A DNA stretch of 8,441 nucleotides from Arcobacter sp. (lineage in GTDB: Bacteria; Campylobacterota; Campylobacteria; Campylobacterales; Arcobacteraceae). The stretch spans positions 1 through 8,441 of the forward strand of contig DAOVXU010000064.1 of NCBI GenBank assembly GCA_030635995.1. Direction: 5' to 3'. Position 1 is the first letter of the stretch, and each line of letters begins with the position of its first letter. The notes beneath the pieces were generated by a model. The model was given only the letters and a program-made list of their open reading frames with translations. It was not told the origin of the DNA and did not search any database. This document shows, piece by piece, positions 1 to 5,322 of the stretch. The translations under genes and the position numbers were made by a program.

Positions 1-204
1 TATAATTATGATAAATTAAAAGATTTAGTTCAATTTGTTGTAATAAGTAGGGATAATCATATCCAAAAAAATGATCTTATCAATACAGTAAATTATACAC
101 TAGATATAGATGTTAGTTCTTCACAACTAAGAGAAAAAATGGAATTAAAATATATTCCTATTAAGATACAGGAAAAGGTAAAAGAGATTTGGAAAAAAGA
201 TTAG
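1..204 (+). CDS. nadD: Nicotinate-nucleotide adenylyltransferase NadD, C-terminal part (5' end outside window)
   Basis: Frame 1 is open from the left edge to TAG at 202-204 and encodes the last 67 residues of NadD. This cytoplasmic enzyme transfers AMP from ATP to nicotinate mononucleotide, the step before NAD synthetase. The diagnostic piece is VSSSQLREKMELKYIP followed by a short helix ending in EIWKKD. It is the C-terminal nucleotidyltransferase motif (consensus ISSTxIR) in which Ser and Arg contact ATP. The preceding FVVISRDNH matches the strand and loop before it in the family. The catalytic N-terminal HxGH motif lies outside the window. The last 16 bases overlap the start of rsfS, a common pairing in this phylum. 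The identification rests on the C-terminal motif and the neighbour. Confidence 0.85.
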   Translation, partial: YNYDKLKDLVQFVVISRDNHIQKNDLINTVNYTLDIDVSSSQLREKMELKYIPIKIQEKVKEIWKKD

Positions 205-518
205 AAAATATTATAAAAATTTTAGATGATAAAAAAGCAGAAAATATTGAGGTTATTGATTTATCTGATAAAGATTATATCACTGATAAAGTTGTTATCT
301 CAACAGCACTTAACAATAAACATTCATTATCACTAGTGGGTCATTTAAAAGATGAATTAAAGCCACTAGGGGAAGAGATTGTTATGACTGAAGAGGATGA
401 AGATTGGTCTATTGTTGATTTGGGAGATATAATGATCCATATTATGACTCAATCGCATAGAGAAAAATATGATCTTGAAGACTTTTTAGCTCACTTAGAA
501 GAGGCTCAAGAGATATAA
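189..518 (+). CDS. rsfS: Ribosomal silencing factor RsfS (Iojap/YbeB family)
   Basis: This 109-residue protein has the usual length for RsfS. RsfS binds ribosomal protein uL14 on the 50S subunit and blocks joining with 30S when nutrients are scarce. The family pattern is visible. An N-terminal helix (LENIIKILDDKKAENI) is followed by the core around residues 22-40 (VIDLSDKDYITDKVVISTA), and the C-terminal half holds W73, VDLGDIMIHIM and the late YDLEDFLAH helix. The start is TTG at 189; no in-frame ATG lies nearby, and homologues begin with the same EKR-type residues. It overlaps nadD by 16 bases, so translation is probably coupled. The purine-rich AGGAAAAGG at about 170-178 inside nadD could serve as the ribosome site. 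A strong hairpin terminator follows. Confidence 0.93.
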   Translation: MEKRLENIIKILDDKKAENIEVIDLSDKDYITDKVVISTALNNKHSLSLVGHLKDELKPLGEEIVMTEEDEDWSIVDLGDIMIHIMTQSHREKYDLEDFLAHLEEAQEI

Positions 519-549
519 ATAAGTTTAGAGAGATCTAAACTTATTTTTT
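517..549. terminator. Bidirectional intrinsic terminator between rsfS and the argS operon
   Basis: A perfect stem (517-529 paired with 534-546) encloses the four-base loop GAGA, and T-rich sequence follows on the plus strand at 544-549. It starts within the rsfS stop codon. The minus-strand small gene ends at 541, inside the right arm, so the hairpin sits between two converging transcripts. The minus strand also reads into an A/T-rich tail, so it could serve both. Confidence 0.85.
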
Positions 550-669
550 ATCTGGTGTTCCACGCATAACATCAGCGTAGTTTTGTGTAGCTTTTTTAGC
601 TCCACCCATATTACCAGTAACAATCATATATGTAATTGCCCCTATAAAAATTATTACAAACCACTTCAT
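541..669 (-). CDS. Small single-span membrane protein of unknown function, 42 aa
   Basis: The ATG at 669-667 shares its A with the argS stop codon (TAATG overlap), and AAGGA lies 10 bases upstream inside the argS end. This arrangement signals translational coupling. The product starts MKWFVIIFIGAITYMIVTGN, which is one hydrophobic span of about 16-17 residues, and continues with a basic and polar tail (GGAKKATQNYADVMRG, then TPDKK) ending at TAA. I do not recognise the family. It is too short for default gene finders and may be unannotated. The start-stop overlap, ribosome site and membrane-like composition make it more than a chance reading frame. The stop lies in the arm of the shared terminator. 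The function is unknown; a membrane-anchored small accessory protein is as far as I would go. Confidence 0.7.
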   Translation of the reverse strand: MKWFVIIFIGAITYMIVTGNMGGAKKATQNYADVMRGTPDKK

Positions 670-2258
670 TACATCACATCCTTCGCGGTTATTCCTAGAA
701 CTTTTAAACCAACTCTAATTGATAAAGCACCCATTGCTAAAACTTTTAAATATGCTTTTTGATTATCAATACCAACTATCCTATGTTCATTATAAAACTT
801 ATGTATCATAGCACTTAAGCCATTTAAATAGTCAGTTACTTTTTGCATATCTCTTTTATCAAAAGCTTCTTGTAAAACTGTTGATAATAATAGTGCTTGA
901 AATGCTAAATCTTTAGCATCTTGATTTACAACTTCAATATTTTCATCTACTACATCAGATAGACTCATCTCTGCTTTTTTAAACAGCTGATTGATTCTAG
1001 CATGAGCATAGTTGATATAAAATACTGGATTTGAAGAATCATTATTCTTTAATAACTCGACATCAAATTCAAGATGAGTATCACTCTTTTTAGTAAGAAA
1101 AATAAATCTTAAAGCATCTGCTCCAATTTGTTCAGTAATATCACTCATAAGGATAACATTTCCAGCTCTTTTACTCATCTTATATGGTTGACCATTTTGT
1201 AAAAGTGCCACCATTTGAGAAAGTATAACCTCTAAAGTTTCAGGATCATTTCCTAAAAATTTAATAGCTGATTTTACCCTTGTGATATATCCATGGTGAT
1301 CTGCACCCCAAATATTTATATATCTATCAAATTTTCTATCATATTTATTTTTATGATAAATAATATCACCAGCAAGATATGTAGGGATTCCATTGTCTCT
1401 TACAACAACTCTATCTACATCATCGCCTAGTTCAGTTGATTTTATCCAAAGCTTTTCATCTTTAGTATATAAAGAACCATTATCTTCAAGAACTTTTTTA
1501 GTTGTATCCCAAGAACTATATAAAGACTTTTCACTTACAAAGTTATCAAATTCTATACCTAAATCTTTAAGATCAGATATAATTATTTTCATAACTTCAT
1601 CTTTTGCAAATAGTGCTAACTCTGTCTGTTTTGATTCATCATGAAAAATATCTTTTCCATAAATCTCAACACATTTATTAGCTATATCTACTAGATAATC
1701 ACCTCTATAAAATTGCTCTGGATATTCAACTGTTTCACCTAGAACAAATTCTCTAGCAGCAAGATTTAATGATGTTGCAAGTAAACCCATCTGAGCACCT
1801 GCATCATTTACATAATATTCACTTGTAATATCATAACCTAAATAGTTACCAACTCTTAAAAGTGCATCACCAAAAACAGCCCCTCTTGCATGTCCAATAT
1901 GAAGTGGTCCTGTAGGATTTGCACTAACATATTCTATTAAAATTGATTCGTTTTTAGTTGTACCTTTTGCAAAGTCATAATCTAAGTTAAAAGCATTATT
2001 GATCTTCTCTTCTAAAAACTTATTTGATAATTTAAAATTTAAAAAACCTTTTACTGCTGTTACCTCTTCAAATACATGAAAATCTGTAAATTTTATTGCT
2101 AAATCTTCAGCAATTTTCATTGGATTTTGTCGTAACTCTTTTGCCATAGAAAATGCAACGGGAGTCGCAAAATGACCAAGTTTAATATCTTTTGGTTTTT
2201 CTAATACTATGCTTCTATCTAAAATATTTTCAATAAATTCTTTAACTTCTATTTGCAT
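669..2258 (-). CDS. argS: Arginyl-tRNA synthetase ArgS
   Basis: ArgS is a class I aminoacyl-tRNA synthetase that charges tRNA-Arg in the cytoplasm. The protein has 529 residues, a normal length for this phylum. Residues 1 to about 85 form the ArgRS N-terminal tRNA-recognition domain (FxxP-like ATPVAFSMAKELRQNP at 31-46). The catalytic Rossmann domain carries SANPTGPLHIGHARG with HIGH at 120-123, YYVNDAGAQ at 148-156, GADHHGY at 318-324 and KMSKRAGN at 360-367. The all-helical DALR anticodon-binding domain follows (ADALRFIFL near 383, then about 410-529). The start ATG at 2258 lies 8 bases after the tatA stop, with AAGAGAA as ribosome site. It forms an operon with tatA upstream and the 42-codon gene downstream. 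Nothing is truncated and all signature motifs are intact. Confidence 0.97.
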   Translation of the reverse strand: MQIEVKEFIENILDRSIVLEKPKDIKLGHFATPVAFSMAKELRQNPMKIAEDLAIKFTDFHVFEEVTAVKGFLNFKLSNKFLEEKINNAFNLDYDFAKGTTKNESILIEYVSANPTGPLHIGHARGAVFGDALLRVGNYLGYDITSEYYVNDAGAQMGLLATSLNLAAREFVLGETVEYPEQFYRGDYLVDIANKCVEIYGKDIFHDESKQTELALFAKDEVMKIIISDLKDLGIEFDNFVSEKSLYSSWDTTKKVLEDNGSLYTKDEKLWIKSTELGDDVDRVVVRDNGIPTYLAGDIIYHKNKYDRKFDRYINIWGADHHGYITRVKSAIKFLGNDPETLEVILSQMVALLQNGQPYKMSKRAGNVILMSDITEQIGADALRFIFLTKKSDTHLEFDVELLKNNDSSNPVFYINYAHARINQLFKKAEMSLSDVVDENIEVVNQDAKDLAFQALLLSTVLQEAFDKRDMQKVTDYLNGLSAMIHKFYNEHRIVGIDNQKAYLKVLAMGALSIRVGLKVLGITAKDVM

Positions 2259-2266
2259 CTATTCTC

Positions 2267-2506
2267 TTAAACTGTTGTTTTATTTTCTGTTGTTGCAGAT
2301 GTTGTTTCTGTAGTTTTAGCAGTTTCTATTTTCTCATCATTAGTTGTAGCAGTTATTGTAGGCTCATCGTCCTCTTTTACAGCACTTTTAAAGTTTTTGA
2401 TACCTTGACCAAGACCTTTTGCTAATTCAGGTATTTTCTTACCTCCAAAAAGTAGTACTATTACCGCTACTAGTACCATCAATTCCATTCCGCTTGGCAT
2501 TCCCAT
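2267..2506 (-). CDS. tatA: Twin-arginine translocase subunit TatA/E
   Basis: This 79-residue protein has the TatA plan. A short periplasmic N-terminus is followed by one membrane span (about residues 7-20, MELMVLVAVIVLLF), the FGGKKIPELAKGLGQGI hinge and amphipathic helix at 20-36, and a charged then Thr/Ala-rich tail that is probably disordered. TatA oligomerises with TatBC in the inner membrane to export folded proteins such as cofactor-containing redox enzymes. The start is ATG at 2506, with AGGAG six bases upstream. Later ATGs at codons 3 and 7 would shorten the N-terminus. Its stop codon TAA runs into the ribosome site of argS 8 bases away, so the two are co-transcribed. In several Campylobacterota gmk lies before tatA; here the next sequence upstream is a gene-free repeat island. 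TatA rather than TatB is favoured by the short length and the FGxxKxPELAK motif. Confidence 0.92.
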   Translation of the reverse strand: MGMPSGMELMVLVAVIVLLFGGKKIPELAKGLGQGIKNFKSAVKEDDEPTITATTNDEKIETAKTTETTSATTENKTTV

Positions 2507-2538
2507 ATCATTCTCCTAATTTTTATTTATTTAGTTTT

Positions 2539-2544
2539 ATTATA
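2539..2544 (-). promoter_or_regulatory. Candidate -10 box for the tatA-argS operon
   Basis: On the minus strand GATATAATAA carries a perfect TATAAT 33 bases before the tatA ATG. That would give a leader of about 25 bases. No -35 match is visible, as is common in this phylum. A ten-base palindrome TTAAGCTTAA lies just upstream at 2567-2576. The same GATATAAT appears before aroK. Confidence 0.5.
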
Positions 2545-2576
2545 TCTTGTTAGACTTTTTTCTATCTTAAGCTTAA

Positions 2577-2708
2577 ATAAAATTAAAATAGTATTACGAA
2601 TTTTTTAAAACTTTTTTACTCCAATTGTCCTCGATGGTGAATGGCTACTTAAATAGTAAATATTATTTTATTGATTTTTATTTTGAGATTGTTATATCAA
2701 AGAACTTT
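2577..2708. other. Gene-free AT-rich spacer
   Basis: I see no open frame of credible length, no RNA gene and no clear repeat here. The only less AT-rich patch is GTCCTCGATGGTGAATGGC at about 2628-2646, which I cannot assign. Confidence 0.4.
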
Positions 2709-2745
2709 CTCTTATGTCCTTTTTTCTTAGAAAAAAAACGAAACC

Positions 2746-2788
2746 AAAAGTAGCAAATGCGGTTTTGCTTTAGCAAAAACTTTCTGTG
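2746..2788. repeat. 43-bp hairpin block present only beside copy 1
   Basis: Between the T-tract of copy 1 and the terminal CGAAACC repeat lie 43 extra bases that copy 2 lacks; there the T-tract touches GGTTTCG directly. The block contains TTTTGC 2763-2768 pairing with GCAAAA 2773-2778, and GCAAA 2753-2757 competes for the same TTTGC. It looks like an insertion in one unit or a deletion in the other. Confidence 0.55.
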
Positions 2789-2798
2789 AAAAAAAATC

Positions 2799-2952
2799 GC
2801 ACTCTAAGCCATTTTTGGGAATATTGATTTTATTTGAGTTAAAAATTGAAAACTCCCTACGGTCAAACAGTTCAATTTTATAAATCAAGACTTCGTCGTG
2901 TCTTAACACTCAAACTCATCAATATTTGTAACCCCAAAATGTCAAGCCGTGC
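2799..2952 (-). repeat. Long imperfect hairpin unit, copy 1
   Basis: The unit is bounded by GCAC (2799-2802) and GTGC (2949-2952). Nested pairings are ATTTTTGGG 2811-2819 with ACCCCAAAAT 2931-2940, ATATTGAT 2821-2828 with ATCAATAT 2918-2925, TTTGAG 2833-2838 with CTCAAA 2909-2914, and AAAATTGAA 2842-2850 with TTCAATTTT 2871-2879. The inner stem closes the 20-base loop AACTCCCTACGGTCAAACAG (2851-2870). A side hairpin, AAGAC 2888-2892 with GTCTT 2900-2904, sits in one arm and is absent from copy 2. On the minus strand the unit is followed directly by GATTTTTTTT (2798-2789), which looks like the U-tract of a terminator. Confidence 0.75.
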
Positions 2953-3046
2953 AGGGACTTAGGCATATTGGTTCTCTAAAGTTTGGAATATAACTTAGCT
3001 AATGGATATTTAAAATAATAAGATGAATTTCTACACACCAGTAAAT

Positions 3047-3180
3047 GGCACAATTTGATTTTTTGGGATAAAGAGATTCTTTTCTTGGAGCGTTAAAAAA
3101 ATGCAACTGTTTGACCGTAGGGAGTTTTGCATTTTTAGTGGAGAGAAAATAATCTCCCCAAAAATATCATCTCTTGTGCC
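3047..3180 (+). repeat. Long imperfect hairpin unit, copy 2 (opposite orientation)
   Basis: The unit is bounded by GGCACAA 3047-3053 and TTGTGCC 3174-3180. Nested pairings are GATTTTTTGGG 3057-3067 with CCCCAAAAATATC 3156-3168, GAGATTCTTTTCT 3073-3085 with AGAAAATAATCTC 3144-3156 (one mismatch), and AAAAATGCAA 3097-3106 with TTGCATTTTT 3127-3136. The loop CTGTTTGACCGTAGGGAGTT (3107-3126) is the exact complement of the copy 1 loop. The stems differ in sequence from copy 1 yet remain paired. GATTTTTTTT follows at 3181-3190, as in copy 1. Confidence 0.78.
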
Positions 3181-3224
3181 GATTTTTTTTGGTTTCGTTT
3201 TTCTTATAAAAGAAAAAGGAAAGA

Positions 3225-3262
3225 GGGGTCAGTTCCGTAATGTATCAAACACATAATCGGAA
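3225..3262. repeat. GGGGTCAG plus hairpin next to the repeat island; possible crcB-operon terminator
   Basis: GGGGTCAG (3225-3232) abuts a hairpin with TTCCG 3233-3237 pairing with CGGAA 3258-3262 and an inner ATGT/ACAT pairing. It ends 2 bases before the crcB stop codon at 3264. A short G-rich tag beside a palindrome resembles the layout of REP sequences mobilised by REP-associated tyrosine transposases. As a terminator for crcB it lacks a U-tract. Both readings are tentative. Confidence 0.35.
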
Positions 3263-3263
3263 A

Positions 3264-3656
3264 TTAATTTTGAGTTAAGACCAATTCTATAAGTTTATAT
3301 CCACTTGCAACTGCTATTAAACTACCAAATAAATTTAACATTATATTTAATATCCCTAACCATAAAGAGCTATTTAATAAAAAGAAACTCTCAATAGCAA
3401 AAGTAGAATAGGTAGTTAATGCTCCTAAAAAACCTGTAATTAAAAATAATTTTATTAAATGGGAGGGGGTATATGTAAGAAATATTGCAATAAGAATTCC
3501 AATTAGAAAACTACCAACAATATTTACACTTAAAGTTGCAAGGGGTATATCATTTGGAAAGTTTTTAGATACAACTACTCCAATATAAAAACGAAGTGAT
3601 GCTCCTACAAAGCCACCACTTCCTACGGCAAGTAGTGTTTGCCAACTTAAATTCAT
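3264..3656 (-). CDS. crcB: Fluoride channel CrcB/Fluc
   Basis: This 130-residue protein is of normal length for a Fluc monomer. It has four hydrophobic segments (about 5-28, 38-60, 67-90 and 97-125). Fluc assembles as an antiparallel dimer in the inner membrane and lets fluoride leave the cytoplasm. Diagnostic motifs are GGFVGASLRF (14-23), VNIVGSF (44-50, with the pore Asn at 45) and GFLGALTTYSTFAIE (75-89), which contains the central-sodium and Phe/Ser/Thr pore region. The start ATG at 3656 lies four bases after the DUF2018 stop codon. No strong Shine-Dalgarno is visible, so coupled re-initiation is likely, and a small hairpin covers the start. It is the last gene of the aroK operon. No fluoride riboswitch is evident upstream. 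Confidence 0.93.
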   Translation of the reverse strand: MNLSWQTLLAVGSGGFVGASLRFYIGVVVSKNFPNDIPLATLSVNIVGSFLIGILIAIFLTYTPSHLIKLFLITGFLGALTTYSTFAIESFFLLNSSLWLGILNIMLNLFGSLIAVASGYKLIELVLTQN

Positions 3657-3668
3657 AGATTTATGAAT
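3651..3668 (-). promoter_or_regulatory. Hairpin across the DUF2018 stop and crcB start
   Basis: ATTCATA (3651-3657) and TATGAAT (3662-3668) are perfect inverted repeats around a 4-base loop. In mRNA the stem would bury the crcB AUG and include most of the upstream stop codon, so ribosomes ending DUF2018 translation could open it. This is a structural reading only; AT-rich stems of 7 bp are weak. Confidence 0.35.
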
Positions 3669-3966
3669 CTAATCTACAAACAATATCACCAGTAAATTCA
3701 ATATATAAACCTTTTTTCTTCTGCTCAATTTCCATTGAATTTTCAAATCTATATCCAGCAAGTTCTCTAAGTAAATCATGCCCTTCGGGTCTTTCATTTG
3801 CCAATAACATCTCCATAACCGCATATTTTTCAAAAACTTTATCTAATTCATCAGATACAATCTCTTCATTAGCAATATTTGCAATATCCCAATATTTTGA
3901 CTGTGGAGTACCACCAAATATATCATCTTCATCTTCAAATAGTGCGGCGTATTTATTTTCTATCAT
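3661..3966 (-). CDS. DUF2018 family protein (HP0242-like)
   Basis: This 101-residue soluble, acidic and largely helical protein has no signal or membrane segment. The segment DIFGGTPQSKYWDIANIANE (residues 15-34), followed by ELDKVFEKYAVMEMLL, matches the pattern I know from H. pylori HP0242 (EIFxGNPLxKWxDI, then a helix rich in Leu). HP0242 folds as an intertwined, knotted homodimer, and its function is unknown. The last 25 residues (QKKKGLYIEFTGDIVCRLDS region) form the second helical part. AGAGAGAAG precedes the ATG at 3966. A 63-bp gap separates it from hisD and only 4 bp from crcB, so it is an inner operon gene. The position next to hisD and aroK gives no functional clue that I would trust. 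Confidence 0.8.
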   Translation of the reverse strand: MIENKYAALFEDEDDIFGGTPQSKYWDIANIANEEIVSDELDKVFEKYAVMEMLLANERPEGHDLLRELAGYRFENSMEIEQKKKGLYIEFTGDIVCRLDS

Positions 3967-4029
3967 AATCTTCTCTCTTTTATATTTATTTTTAAAATCT
4001 TATCTATTCTAACTTCAATTTGAATAAAG

Positions 4030-5124
4030 TTATTTTCCTAATCTAACTCTTACAGATTTAGCATGTGCCGTTAAACCTTCTGTATCAGCTAACAATGCAC
4101 ATTGTTCACCTATCTCATCTATAGCATTTTGAGAAAAACTAATAATTGAACTTTTTTTCATAAAATCTTCAACATTTAATGGACTGTAAAATTTAGCAGT
4201 TCCACCAGTTGGTAATGTATGATTTGGTCCAGCTATATAATCACCTATTGGCTCTGGTGTATTTTGCCCTAAAAATATTGCACCAGCATGTTTAATCTTT
4301 GGCAATAATTCAAAAGGAGATTGTGTCATAACTTCTAAATGTTCAGGTGCTATATCATTCATAAGGTCAATAGCTTCGCCCATAGAACTAGTAACAATTA
4401 TACAACCTCTCTCATCAATAGACTTTTGAGCTATCTCATTTCTTTCTAACTCTTTTAAATAATTATCAACCTCTGTACTAGTTTCATCTGCAATTCTTTG
4501 GCTTGTAGTTATCATAATAGAACTAGCCATCTCATCATGTTCTGCTTGTGAAAGTAAATCTATAGCTAAATAATTTGTATTTGCTGTTTCATCTGCAAGT
4601 ATCCCTATCTCACTAGGTCCTGCTATCATATCAATATTTACTTCCCCAAATACAAGTTTTTTAGCAGTTGCTACAAATATATTTCCTGGACCTGTAATAA
4701 CATCAACTTTTTTAAGTGTTTTACTTCCATATGCCATAAGAGCAATAGCACTTGCTCCTCCAACTTTAATAACAGTTTTAATTCCACAAAGATGACAAGC
4801 AGCAAGGAGTAGTTCATTTGGTTCATTATCTGGAGTTGGTGTACATACAACTATCTCTTCAACTCCTGCAACAATAGCAGGGATTGCATTCATAAGTAAG
4901 CTACTTGGATAAGCTGCTTTTCCACCAGGGATATAAAGTCCAGCTCTATCAACTGCTGTTACTTTTTGTCCTAAAATAGTACCATTTGATTCATAATTCA
5001 TCCACGATTTTGGCAATTGCTTCTCATGGTATGATTTAATTCTATCATATGCTAAATGTAGTGAATCTTTTAATTCTTTATCCATATTATTATATGCTAT
5101 TTGCATATCTTCAACTGGAATCAT
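4030..5124 (-). CDS. hisD: Histidinol dehydrogenase HisD, intact main part after an in-frame TGA
   Basis: HisD makes L-histidine from L-histidinol in two NAD-dependent oxidations, the last step of the pathway. The open frame from ATG 5124 has 364 residues, but family members have about 430. The missing 66 codons lie directly upstream in the same frame, interrupted once. Numbered from the true start at 5322, the zinc ligands Gln259 and His262 (SQAEHDE), Asp361 (PIGDYIAGPNHT) and His420 (LTAHAKS) are present, as is the catalytic pair Glu327-His328 (APEHLE). The NAD-fold motif AGLYIPGGKAAYPSS and DVITGPGNIFVATAKK are also intact. The chemistry is preserved while the N-terminal helices that help form the intertwined dimer are cut off. 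ATG 5124 has only a weak AGAA-type ribosome site. Either the gene is a recent pseudogene, the TGA is read through, or it is a base-call error. Confidence 0.88.
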   Translation of the reverse strand: MIPVEDMQIAYNNMDKELKDSLHLAYDRIKSYHEKQLPKSWMNYESNGTILGQKVTAVDRAGLYIPGGKAAYPSSLLMNAIPAIVAGVEEIVVCTPTPDNEPNELLLAACHLCGIKTVIKVGGASAIALMAYGSKTLKKVDVITGPGNIFVATAKKLVFGEVNIDMIAGPSEIGILADETANTNYLAIDLLSQAEHDEMASSIMITTSQRIADETSTEVDNYLKELERNEIAQKSIDERGCIIVTSSMGEAIDLMNDIAPEHLEVMTQSPFELLPKIKHAGAIFLGQNTPEPIGDYIAGPNHTLPTGGTAKFYSPLNVEDFMKKSSIISFSQNAIDEIGEQCALLADTEGLTAHAKSVRVRLGK

Positions 5125-5322
5125 TAATTCTTCATCATTGAAAGGTGTCCAGTTATCAAACCTTTCAATATGCTCTTTTACTGCTTTATTACCATTTTGA
5201 ACTATATCATCAATGATACCATTTACTATCCCAGATACTTGTTTGATATCAACTTTTGCTCGTCATAAAATATTTTCAAACTCTTCTTTGAAATTTTCAT
5301 CTTTTGTATTTATTATTTTCAT
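5125..5322 (-). pseudogene. hisD: 5' part of hisD containing the in-frame TGA at codon 20
   Basis: The natural hisD start is ATG at 5322-5320, directly abutting the aroK TAG (5325-5323), with AGAGAGAG as ribosome site inside the aroK end. Codons 1-19 read MKIINTKDENFKEEFENIL. Codon 20 is TGA (plus-strand tca at 5263-5265). The frame then continues RAKVDIKQVSGIVNGIIDDI and further to FDNWTPFNDEEL, joining the main frame at 5124 with no shift. This is typical HisD N-terminal sequence, and the total of 430 codons fits the family exactly. Homologues carry a variable small residue before the Arg, so a GGA-to-TGA or CGA-to-TGA change is the simplest origin. All Trp codons I checked in the window are TGG, which argues against a reassigned code. 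Confidence 0.85.

Larger units (their letters stand above)
2717..3220. repeat. Composite inverted repeat of about 500 bp, MITE- or BIME-like, non-coding
   Basis: The ends mirror each other. AAAAACGAAACCAAAA at 2734-2749 is repeated exactly in inverted orientation at 3187-3202. Outside it, TCCTTTTTTCTT at 2717-2728 has its counterpart as AAAGAAAAAGGA at 3209-3220, so each side also forms its own small T-run/A-run hairpin. Between these ends lie two long hairpin units in opposite orientation (2799-2952 and 3047-3180) and a 94-bp AT-rich centre. No transposase is present. Short frames run through both units (about 60 codons on minus, 51 codons on plus), each reading LFDRREF across the shared loop. 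I judge them by-products of the repeat, since neither has a good ribosome site and the base pattern is explained by hairpin structure. Known analogues by architecture are paired REP sequences (BIMEs) and miniature inverted-repeat elements. The family assignment is inference. Confidence 0.7.

Noticed and set aside
1393..1644. 83-codon plus-strand frame inside argS
   Set aside because: It is antisense to intact argS, low in complexity (Ser/Thr rich), and has no ribosome site; it is a shadow frame.
2727..2909. 60-codon minus-strand frame through hairpin copy 1 (and a 51-codon plus-strand frame from 3101 through copy 2)
   Set aside because: Both share LFDRREF only because they read the same conserved loop. 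The rest is explained by hairpin arms and T-runs, and neither has a convincing ribosome site.
3657..3760. Fluoride riboswitch before crcB
   Set aside because: crcB starts 4 bases after the upstream gene, and no crcB-motif pseudoknot pattern is visible.
5205..5265. Selenocysteine insertion at the hisD TGA
   Set aside because: HisD has no conserved Cys here, and I see no stem with a guanine-rich apical loop at the usual distance downstream.
5263..5265. Reassigned genetic code with UGA as Trp or Gly
   Set aside because: The Trp codons I checked in several genes are all TGG, this is the only internal TGA, and the genes are of a phylum with the standard code. No gene here ends in TGA, but twelve stop codons are too few to mean anything.
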